Assembly (NCBI GenBank): GCA_037200045.1
Contig: JBBCHM010000001.1
Span: 620,001-684,000 of the forward strand
Direction: 5' to 3'
Origin: Rhizomicrobium sp.
Lineage (GTDB): Bacteria > Pseudomonadota > Alphaproteobacteria > Micropepsales > Micropepsaceae
DNA: 64,000 nucleotides
The stretch's first letter is position 1. Every line of letters starts with the position of its first letter. The translations under genes were made by a program, and so were the position numbers. A model generated the notes under the pieces. The model saw only the letters and a list, made by a program, of their open reading frames with translations, was not told the origin of the DNA and made no database searches. This document shows, in pieces, positions 26,796-33,215 of this stretch.

Positions 26796-27152
26796 TTACA
26801 CCGAGTTACTGACACCCTCCTTGGCGTCCGCGCCGTGCCCGGCCGTGATGACGATCTCGTCGGAGTAGTCGGTCTCATCGAAGGGGGTAACGCAGGCCGC
26901 GTCGGCATAGCACGTGGGTGGGCTATCATCACTCGCTTCGCTCGCCCCTTCGGGGCCGTCGGTCGGCTCATCCGCGTACGCGGCCAACAACTCGTCGAGC
27001 GTGTAGAACACCTCATGATCAGCGTGGACCAATTGCCATCCATCTGTATCCGGCACCGGCACAAGGTGGCTGAGCCCTTCCATTCCCGTGGCGTCCACAA
27101 TCTGCTGTGCCTCGGTCAGGCTGGCCAGCTTATTAAAACTCCAGAAGAGCAT
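26796..27152 (-). CDS. Hypothetical protein with C-terminus replaced by IS256 sequence
   Basis: ATG 27152 opens an acidic protein of about 118 aa (LASLTEAQQIVDATG, HADHEVFYTLDELLAAY). The last few codons (VSNSV) come from the IS256 terminus, so the original C-terminus is lost. The start overlaps the end of the upstream gene by 20 bp, which suggests coupled translation in a three-gene minus-strand operon. Not recognised. Confidence 0.45.
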   Translation of the reverse strand: MLFWSFNKLASLTEAQQIVDATGMEGLSHLVPVPDTDGWQLVHADHEVFYTLDELLAAYADEPTDGPEGASEASDDSPPTCYADAACVTPFDETDYSDEIVITAGHGADAKEGVSNSV

Positions 27153-27429
27153 CAGTTTGCGATCCTTGTGGATCGCAGCGGTGGGCGGCAAACGGGCAGC
27201 GCCTCCAATCGTCCACCTCTGCTTCCTCCAAGATTCCAACAATGAACGCCACGCCGTCGTCGGTCAGGGCGCTTGCGTAGAGGCGACCGACATTCTCGGT
27301 GATGAAAGCCGGATCAACGATGTGATGGATCTCGTCATCGACGCAAACCGGGACAGGTGTATCGACGGCGGATGCGAAGATGGCTGAAATAAAATTGATC
27401 GACGGGCTGCGATGTTCTGTAAGGGACAT
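27133..27429 (-). CDS. Hypothetical protein, middle gene of a three-gene operon
   Basis: ATG 27429 opens about 98 aa (SINFISAIFASAVDTPVPVC, then VAFIVGILEEAEVDDW). The frame is open further upstream but that part lies opposite and inside the neighbouring gene and has a biased Ser/Arg composition, so I take the internal ATG. Codon use is unremarkable. No family recognised; the pair with the next gene (20-bp overlap) and the upstream gene may be a small accessory system. Confidence 0.4.
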   Translation of the reverse strand: MSLTEHRSPSINFISAIFASAVDTPVPVCVDDEIHHIVDPAFITENVGRLYASALTDDGVAFIVGILEEAEVDDWRRCPFAAHRCDPQGSQTDALLEF

Positions 27430-27481
27430 TGGAATTCCGATTGGTGATGTTGTGGACGCGAGAGAGTTCAGGGAGCGTTCG

Positions 27482-27955
27482 TTACGACGGGAGGTTAAGT
27501 TGCCTCTCCACCTCGCCGACGAGTGCAGCGGCGACCTCGGCAAGGTGCTCATTGAGGTAGATGCCCTCAAACAGCACGGCGTCGCCTTCAAAGCCCAAAA
27601 GGTAGGGTTCGGCGCGGCCGTCTCCCGTCGCCAAAATACTGCTCGACTGTCCGTCGGGCGCGGTAGTGGTGAAGAGACCGTACGCCCAACATACACCATC
27701 GGGGCGGCACTCGAAATCACCGAAGTGGAAATCGGTCTTGAACTTCACACCATGCTTTGTCTCAAGAACGCCGTCCAAGTAGTATGTCAGAGGATCAAAC
27801 TCTGACTCGAGCTTAGTGAGGAACCGTTCCGTGCAAAGCGCGTGGAATTCCGCTTCGATGGCGTCCTTCGGGTCGGCGACGGTAGGAGTGCCGCTTGCGA
27901 GCATGCGGGCAGCAGCGACTTCGTGGTGATTTTGATTTGGTGACAAGTCTGACAT
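27482..27955 (-). CDS. Hypothetical protein, first gene of a three-gene operon
   Basis: ATG 27955 (MSDLSPNQNHHEVAAARM) gives 157 aa. The protein is acidic and soluble (FHALCTERFLTKLESEFDPL, TDFHFGDFECRPDGVCWAYG). A longer start at 28039 would add 28 basic residues and has no ribosome site. It looks like a small cytoplasmic immunity or accessory protein but has no motif I know. Gap to the next gene is 52 bp. Confidence 0.5.
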   Translation of the reverse strand: MSDLSPNQNHHEVAAARMLASGTPTVADPKDAIEAEFHALCTERFLTKLESEFDPLTYYLDGVLETKHGVKFKTDFHFGDFECRPDGVCWAYGLFTTTAPDGQSSSILATGDGRAEPYLLGFEGDAVLFEGIYLNEHLAEVAAALVGEVERQLNLPS

Positions 27956-28547
27956 TACGTTTATCTCTTTCGTTTTCAGGCGCAGACCATCCGCGCCTGC
28001 CAAGCGTTGTTTGCTTGGTAGGGTTGACACAAGGCGCATGCGTGCGCGCTCATACTCCTGAGCAGCGCCGCCGTGCGATCAAAGGATTGCCGTCTAAGCG
28101 ACCGAGATATTCCCATTTCTTGGGGTCGGCGCGGTCGTCACAAGAATCCTTGTGACGACCGCTCTCGGGCTGATCCGAACTGTCTCGGACCGGATGACGA
28201 CTGCCGGGATTCTTCGTCGTCGCTGCGGGATCAGTTACGGACTGTCTCGCTCGCGCCTCCCAGCACCACTGTTATTTACAAATTCAACGGCCATCGGCGT
28301 CGAATGGCGAGCACCCTGCGCCAGCCATGGCCGAAGTCAAGGATTGCGTAACGGTCCATCGATCGAATTGCGGACGTTGAAGATTCTTTCGCGGTCTTTT
28401 GGAGGGCTGATCTTCGCAATCCGATCAGGCATAGGTGCAGTCGAAGGTGCGCCGGCTTACAACCTTGCCGAGTTGCTGCAGAGCTGGCTGGCCAAGCCAT
28501 CCACGATGTAGAGCGGCCCGATCCGAATGGCGCAGATCAGATCACGC
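27956..28547. other. 592-bp stretch without a convincing gene; contains a strong hairpin
   Basis: No frame here has good start, codon use or recognisable protein. A perfect 14-bp inverted repeat (left arm GCGGTCGTCACAAG at 28131-28144, complement at 28149-28162, loop AATC) is the only clear structure. It could be a terminator or the end of a vanished element. Confidence 0.5.
28131..28162. repeat. 14-bp perfect stem-loop
   Basis: GCGGTCGTCACAAG pairs with CTTGTGACGACCGC across a 4-nt loop AATC. There is no T run on either strand. No flanking gene ends close by, so a simple terminator role is not obvious. Confidence 0.7.
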
Positions 28548-28928
28548 TCAGGCTCTGGCCGCCGCGCCGAAAACCACAGCGCCCAACGCGGCAATGACCA
28601 GCGTCGCCACGACCTGGCCGCTGGTCTCCGGCAGGGCATGACAATAATTGACGAAATTCTCGCAATTCCATGTCAGCGCGTCATAGGAGCGGCGCTGGCA
28701 AGCATGGGCGCGAGCTATCACTTGCCAAGGGTGCAGCGGGCCAGGGTATCCGTCAATGCGCCAAGGCTGATCGCCGGCAAAAACACCAAGGGGTTCTTCG
28801 ACCAATTCGCCTGCGCGCGTCGAGTTGGAGATGACGAACGGCAAGCCGTCGAGCGTCCGTCTGTCCGAGATCAGGCCGACATGGCGGTAAAAGATGTGCG
28901 TTGGCACAGAAATCTTCGTGCCTGGCAC
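28548..28928 (-). pseudogene. LRAT-like (NlpC/P60-related) protein, start codon removed by an IS
   Basis: About 126 aa remain. HVGLISD supplies the His and WNCENFVNYCH the Cys of LRAT-type papain-fold acyltransferases/peptidases. A C-terminal hydrophobic segment (VVATLVIAALGAVVFGAAA) would anchor it to a membrane. The IS at 28937 cut the gene: across the IS the sequence ATG (29787-29789) followed by CTAG would give MLAAVPGTKIS, so the original start codon now lies on the far side. The remaining GTG 28928 has no ribosome site. Function of such bacterial proteins is little known. Confidence 0.6.
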
Positions 28929-28936
28929 GGCGGCTA

Positions 28937-29783
28937 GGGTCCAGACTCATAAAGTCCACCACACGATAGCAGCGACGAGGCATACGGAGGCGAGGAAGTT
29001 TCTTGCCAGCCTGTCATAGCGGGTGGCTATGCGCCTGAAGTCCTTGAGGCGGCAGAAGGCGTTCTCGATCTTGTGTCGCTGCTTGTAGGATTTTCTGTCG
29101 AAGCTGAAGGGCTGCTTGCGGTTCGATCTGTTGGGCACGACGGGCTTGGTGCCGCGCGCCGTCAGCCATAATCGCAGTTCTTCGCTGTCGTAGGCTTTGT
29201 CGCCGAGCAGCTTCTTGGCGATCTTGCTTCGGCGGATGAGACGCTGGGCTGGCGGGCAATCGTGCGCCTGGCCGCCGGTCAGGAGGATGGAAAGAAGACG
29301 GCCCTTAGCATCTGCGATTGCGTGGATTTTCGTGTTGCGCCCGCCGCGCGAGCGGCCGATCGCCAGCTTAAGCTCCCCCTTTTTGCGCCCGAGGCCGAGC
29401 GGTGGGCTTTGACATGCGTCGAGTCGATCATCTGGGTATCGGTGGATCGTCCGCGCTCCGCCAATTTGCGGAACAGCCGCTCCCAGATGCCGCGCTCGGC
29501 CCAGCGCACGAAGCGATTGTAGATTGTCGTATGGGGGCCGTATTCCGGCGGGCAGTCGCACCACCGGCAGCCGCTCTTCAAGACATGTAGGATGCCGCTG
29601 ATTACGCGACGGTCGTCCACACGATCTTTGCCGCGCACGTCCGTCGGCAAGTGCGGCGCGATCCGAAGCCATTGCTCGTCGCTCAGCCAAAACAGGTTGT
29701 TCCGCATCCCAATGCCTCCGAATCACGAAGCAACGGAATCATCAACCGATTCAACCGACAATGACTTTTTTGGGTTTCGGCCC
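28937..29783 (-). mobile_element. IS5-family (IS427-like) insertion sequence in an LRAT-like gene
   Basis: The element is about 0.85 kb and sits between two CTAG sequences (28934-28937 and 29783-29786), the usual target with TA duplicated. The ends are weakly inverted: GGGTCCAGACTC on the left; the right end read inward is GGGCCGAAACCC. It carries one two-frame transposase and is unrelated in sequence to the element at 18584. Confidence 0.8.
28947..29707 (-). CDS. IS5/IS427-type transposase in two frames
   Basis: The first frame from ATG 29707 (NLFWLSDEQWLRIAPHLP) contains the first Asp (TQMIDSTHVKAHRSASG). The second frame has HAIADAKGRLLSILLTGGQ, the second Asp (LGDKAYDSEELR) and the Glu (KIENAFCRLKDFRRIATRYD). 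They meet at a run of five A and five G on the coding strand (29375-29384), giving SGRKKGELKLA. Full length for this group. Translation probably depends on frameshifting at that run. Confidence 0.85.
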
Positions 29784-29851
29784 TAGCATATGGCCTGCAA
29801 GATACCACAAGAAATGTAAACAACTGGTTGAAAATGGCACAAGGAATCAAA

Positions 29852-30424
29852 ATGGAAATGGACTTCGACTGGTCGGAATTTGCGCTCATTCGCGCCGACG
29901 AATGGATCGGCGATCAGGCGCTAGTGCCCGAGGCCGCGACTGGCGTCTATGCGATCCTGATGCGGAACGCCGAACCGATCCTCGAGGTCTCGGGGCATTT
30001 CGAGCTTGGCGGTCGGCCGCCGGCGCGGATCGATAACTACGTGCACATGTATTCGGGTGCGTCGTTCGATCTGCGCAAGCGCCTGAAGTCACACATCCTC
30101 GGGACTGTGCGAACTTCCACGCTGCGCAAGTCGTTGCTCGCGATTGACTCGTACTACTCCGGTTGGGAACCGTTCGTCATCGGATGCGATGGCCAATGGG
30201 ACGACATGACGCTCGACAACTGGATCGCCGCGCACTCGCTCATTGCGTTTCGACCTGCCGACGACGCACTCATGGCAGAGCAGTGCCTGCTTCGCGCGAC
30301 GGCCTCACCGCTGAACATCTCATTGCGCCGTACCGATGCTTATGCACGCCGACTAACCGCGTTGCGCTGCATGTTGGACAGAAAACCAATCCCGCTATGC
30401 TGTGCCGATGCAGCGTTCAAGTGA
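29852..30424 (+). CDS. GIY-YIG nuclease-fold protein
   Basis: About 190 aa. The GIY-YIG signature is visible as TGVYAIL and YVHMYSGAS, followed by the conserved Arg region (FDLRKRLKSHI, RTSTLRKSLLAI). A later Glu lies in LMAEQCLLRA before PLNISLR, as in proteins of this fold. ATG 29852 is chosen because AAGGA lies 6 nt upstream; earlier starts (ATG 29834) are possible. It could be a restriction-type or homing-type endonuclease. An XRE regulator follows 37 bp downstream, so the two may form a small module. Confidence 0.65.
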   Translation: MEMDFDWSEFALIRADEWIGDQALVPEAATGVYAILMRNAEPILEVSGHFELGGRPPARIDNYVHMYSGASFDLRKRLKSHILGTVRTSTLRKSLLAIDSYYSGWEPFVIGCDGQWDDMTLDNWIAAHSLIAFRPADDALMAEQCLLRATASPLNISLRRTDAYARRLTALRCMLDRKPIPLCCADAAFK

Positions 30425-30461
30425 CCCAAATAGATTTCAGGCGAAGCAGGAAAATATCAAA

Positions 30462-30848
30462 ATGAAAGATTTCGATACAGTCAAAGTTCGCGAGCGTCGT
30501 CCCATGAACCGGATTGGAAGACCGGTGGACGTTGCAGCATCCGGGCCAGCTACGCTCGGTCAACGCATGGCCGCGCGGCGGCTCGAACTCGGGTTGACGC
30601 AGAGCCATGTGGCCAAGCAGGTCAGGTTCAAGCCGAAGACAGGGCGTAGACGTGACGCGGAGACTGTCTTGTCGAGGAATGCCTATTGCATGTACGAGAT
30701 CGACGGGGCTGAGCCGGATCTGCAGAAGATTTTGGCCATTGCGATGGCGCTTGAGGTCGGCCCGGCGTGGCTCGCGTTTGGTTTGCCGGCGTCCGATGCG
30801 GGCAGCCACGCCGCTGACCGAGTTCGCGCCAAAATCCTTGCGGCGTAA
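30462..30848 (+). CDS. XRE-family helix-turn-helix regulator
   Basis: This 128-aa protein has a cro/C1-type HTH at about residues 30-95 (LGQRMAARRLELGLTQSHVA, then YEIDGAEPDLQKILAIAMAL). An insertion of about 15 basic residues (KPKTGRRRDAETV) sits inside the HTH, which is unusual. AGGA precedes ATG 30462. Probably regulates itself and the upstream GIY-YIG gene. Confidence 0.7.
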   Translation: MKDFDTVKVRERRPMNRIGRPVDVAASGPATLGQRMAARRLELGLTQSHVAKQVRFKPKTGRRRDAETVLSRNAYCMYEIDGAEPDLQKILAIAMALEVGPAWLAFGLPASDAGSHAADRVRAKILAA

Positions 30849-30968
30849 GAAAGTCGGCAGGGCGACTGCAAGATGCCGAAGTAGTTCACCGTGCCCGCAA
30901 TCGACGATTACGCTGCGACGGCGGGTGCCTCCCACAGCCGGACGCGCGCCCTTTCCGGCAAACAGTGA

Positions 30969-31133
30969 GGTGATCCGGTGCGCGCTGCCCGCGCCATCGT
31001 CGAGACGGTCGAATCTCAGAACCCGCCACATCGCCTTCTCCTCGGCAACGATGCCTTCGACGCCGCCACGGTAAGGCTTGAAGAACTGCGCAAGGCGTTC
31101 TCGGCATGGGAATCGGTTTCGCGCGGAGTCGAC
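30969..31133 (+). pseudogene. C-terminal scrap of a short-chain dehydrogenase
   Basis: GDPVRAARAIVETVES then RLLLGNDAFDAA and FSAWESVSRGVDF follow the C-terminal pattern of classical SDR oxidoreductases (lysine/arginine-AARAI, LLLG-D-A, W-x-VSRSTDF). The Rossmann and catalytic parts are missing and no start precedes. It is fused by recombination to the next scrap at about 31133. From 30849 to 30968 I see nothing. Confidence 0.55.
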
Positions 31134-31425
31134 TTTGTTCCTTCGCACCTACACCGACAGATTGTCTCTCCTTCTCATGACGACGGAGACCGCACCGCTT
31201 TCACAAGATACCCAGCGAGCATTGCAAGCAGCGGGAATCAGCCCGGCCCATATGGTCATCGGCTCGGTCGGCGTGGGCAATGACGGGGTGACGGTATTGA
31301 GCGTCGGGGATGCCAAGACCCACCGGTTTGACGCCATCTATTCCGCTTTTGGCACGACATCCCAGATGATGCTGGCGACGGGACCTGGCGCAAGGTACGC
31401 GCCCTTTGGCGGGAACGCGAAGTGA
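31134..31425 (+). pseudogene. C-terminal scrap of a thioredoxin-reductase-like flavoprotein
   Basis: LFLRTYTDRLSLL, then LQAAGISP and HRFDAIYSAFGTTSQ match the NAD-binding and return-to-FAD part of TrxB-like NAD(P)/FAD oxidoreductases. Only about 95 residues remain, without CxxC or the FAD-binding start. Two different C-terminal scraps lying in tandem mark this as a deletion scar near the edge of the accessory region. Confidence 0.5.
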
Positions 31426-31499
31426 GGGCCTTTCAACCAGTACGAACGAGCAGCGCTTTTCCACAGGCGGCGGCCAAAAATAATTTCGGACGGCCCGGC

Positions 31500-31528
31500 T
31501 GAACAGCACCGCGGCCGTACCTTATAAT
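31500..31528 (+). promoter_or_regulatory. Putative sigma-70-type promoter of sigma/anti-sigma unit 1
   Basis: TGAACA (31500-31505) and TATAAT (31523-31528) are 17 bp apart. Transcription would start near 31535, just before AGGAGG (31538-31543). This also argues that ATG 31527, which lies in the -10 box, is not the start of the sigma gene. Confidence 0.5.
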
Positions 31529-31550
31529 GGCACATTCAGGAGGATTTCTT

Positions 31551-32093
31551 GTGCCGCCCTTGGAACAGCCGGATCTTGCCGCCGCGCGCTTTCGCACCGA
31601 GCTCGACCGCAATTTCCGTCTGCCCCTGATTGCCTATTTTCTCAAACGCGTCGGCAACCGCGCCGAGGCGGAGGACATGACTCAGGAAGTCTTCCTGCGG
31701 GTCCTACGCCAGGGCGACGCCATCGATATCGAGCGCGCAAAATCCTATGTCTTTACCGCGGCCGCCAATCTCTTGCGCGATCGCGCCCGACTGAGCGCCA
31801 TCCGCAAGACCGAGACGCGCGCCGATTTTGGCGACCCAGCCGACGCCGTGATCCCACAACTAATTGAGGAAATCAGCCCCGAACGCGTACTAGCTGGTAG
31901 GCAGACCTTGAAGAGCGTCTTGACCGCGCTGGACGGCCTCAGCCAAAGGACCCGCGACATCTTCGTTCTCTACCGGATCGAGAAGATGAAGCAACATGAA
32001 ATTGCAGGTCTTTACGGCCTGTCCCACAGCGCGGTCGAGAAACACCTTGCCAAGGCCGTCGCTTATCTCACCGAAAGGTTCGAACGGCCGTGA
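31551..32093 (+). CDS. FecI-type ECF sigma factor, unit 1
   Basis: 180 aa. Sigma region 2 is visible (YFLKRVGNRAEAEDMTQEVF) and region 4 (IAGLYGLSHSAVEKHLAKAV). GTG 31551 is chosen because a perfect AGGAGG lies 7 nt upstream. In the family, such sigma factors are held or assisted by a FecR protein and released when a TonB receptor binds its ligand. The stop overlaps fecR1 (GTGA). It is more divergent from the other three sigmas of the window than they are from each other. Confidence 0.85.
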   Translation: MPPLEQPDLAAARFRTELDRNFRLPLIAYFLKRVGNRAEAEDMTQEVFLRVLRQGDAIDIERAKSYVFTAAANLLRDRARLSAIRKTETRADFGDPADAVIPQLIEEISPERVLAGRQTLKSVLTALDGLSQRTRDIFVLYRIEKMKQHEIAGLYGLSHSAVEKHLAKAVAYLTERFERP

Positions 32094-33103
32094 CACGGAT
32101 CGTCTCCATACCCGACACGAAGTCGGCGCGCCTCGAAGCGGCCGGCGCCTGGCGCGTGCGTATCGAGGCCGATGAGCAAGTCTCGCAGACAGGCGATTTC
32201 CTTGCATGGCTCGGCGAACCGGCAAACCTGGAGGCCTATGCCAGCGTCTGTACAACTTGGGACGAATTCGAAGATCACCAAGCGGCCGCCGAACTGATCG
32301 CCATCCGCCGCGACGCGCTTGACCGCGCACGCCGCGCCTCGCTGCAGCGCTTCGTGCCGCGCAACCGTCGCTTCGGCGCCATCGCCGCCATGCTGTTCGT
32401 CTGCCTGTTCGCCGGCATCGGGTTGTCTTGGTACTGGTTCACGTCCACAGACTATCAAACCGGCGTGGGCGAGCGCCGTGTGGTGACGTTGGACGACGGC
32501 TCACGGCTGTCGCTGGACTCCGACACCGCCGTGTCGGTCGACTATAGCAAGGCCGCTCGCACCTTGGTGCTGGTGCGGGGCAGGGCGCGGTTCGATGTCG
32601 CCCATGACATCAACCGGCCCTTTACCGTCACTGCGGGAAAGGAAACCGTCGTCGCCGTCGGTACCTCGTTCAATATCGAACGGCTCGGTGAGAAGGTTCT
32701 GGTGACTCTGATCGAGGGTCATGTCGTCGTGAAGACCGCCGCGGGGATGGTTGCGTCCGTCGCGGCGGCACCGCCGAGGCCGATCGCGCTTGCCGCGGGT
32801 CAGGAATTGGTCGTGGCGCATAATGCCAAGCCCATGATAGCGCCTGCCAGCCTTCCGGTGGCAACGGCCTGGGAGAGCGGCCGTCTTATCTTGGACAATG
32901 AACCGCTCGGCGAGGCCGTCGAGCGCATGAACCGCTATACCAACAAGCCGCTGATCGTCGATCCGGCTGTGGCCGCGCTACGGGTCAGCGGTGTTTTCAA
33001 CGCGGGCGATGTCGGCTCCTTTGTGGATGCCATTACCAGTTATTTCCCCGTTCAGGCGACAACGTCGGCGGACGATCAGATCGTTTTGCAGAAGCGCTCG
33101 TGA
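32090..33103 (+). CDS. FecR-type anti-sigma/sigma-regulator, unit 1
   Basis: 337 aa, GTG start overlapping the sigma stop. The cytoplasmic N-terminal DUF4880-like segment (AAGAWRVRIEADE, FLAWLGEP) contacts sigma. A single TM follows at about residues 100-120. The periplasmic FecR domain follows (GERRVVTLDDGSRLSLDSDT, RGRARFDVAHD, GTSFNIE) and a C-terminal STN-binding domain (LGEAVERMNRYTNKPLIV). It transmits ligand occupancy of the receptor encoded next to the sigma factor. Confidence 0.85.
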   Translation: MTRIVSIPDTKSARLEAAGAWRVRIEADEQVSQTGDFLAWLGEPANLEAYASVCTTWDEFEDHQAAAELIAIRRDALDRARRASLQRFVPRNRRFGAIAAMLFVCLFAGIGLSWYWFTSTDYQTGVGERRVVTLDDGSRLSLDSDTAVSVDYSKAARTLVLVRGRARFDVAHDINRPFTVTAGKETVVAVGTSFNIERLGEKVLVTLIEGHVVVKTAAGMVASVAAAPPRPIALAAGQELVVAHNAKPMIAPASLPVATAWESGRLILDNEPLGEAVERMNRYTNKPLIVDPAVAALRVSGVFNAGDVGSFVDAITSYFPVQATTSADDQIVLQKRS

Positions 33104-33215
33104 CGCACATGAAGGAAATGCGAAAATCCCGCTGAGGATTTTTAGAGGTCGGTCGTACTCCCCTATGTGGGCTGAGCGCGCATCGCGCCGGTGGGATCAC
33201 GTTGGGGGCTGTTAT

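Larger units (their letters stand above)
25438..26817 (-). mobile_element. IS256-family insertion sequence, degenerate
   Basis: The element is about 1.38 kb with imperfect inverted repeats: GAGTGTCAGAAGTTTTGTGT at the left end; the right end read inward is GGGTGTCAGTAACTCGGTGT. The 8-9 bp outside each end do not match (ttgtaatgg, tccttggcg), so the expected target duplication is missing. The integrase is cut on one side and a different gene on the other, so a deletion or recombination has occurred across the IS. Confidence 0.8.

Noticed and set aside
28152..28511. 119-codon plus-strand frame in the empty stretch after the hairpin
   Set aside because: No ribosome site, no recognisable motif, begins inside the hairpin arm and has atypical composition.
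31527..31550. ATG 31527 as start of sigma factor 1
   Set aside because: It overlaps a TATAAT box and lacks a ribosome site, while GTG 31551 has AGGAGG at 7 nt.
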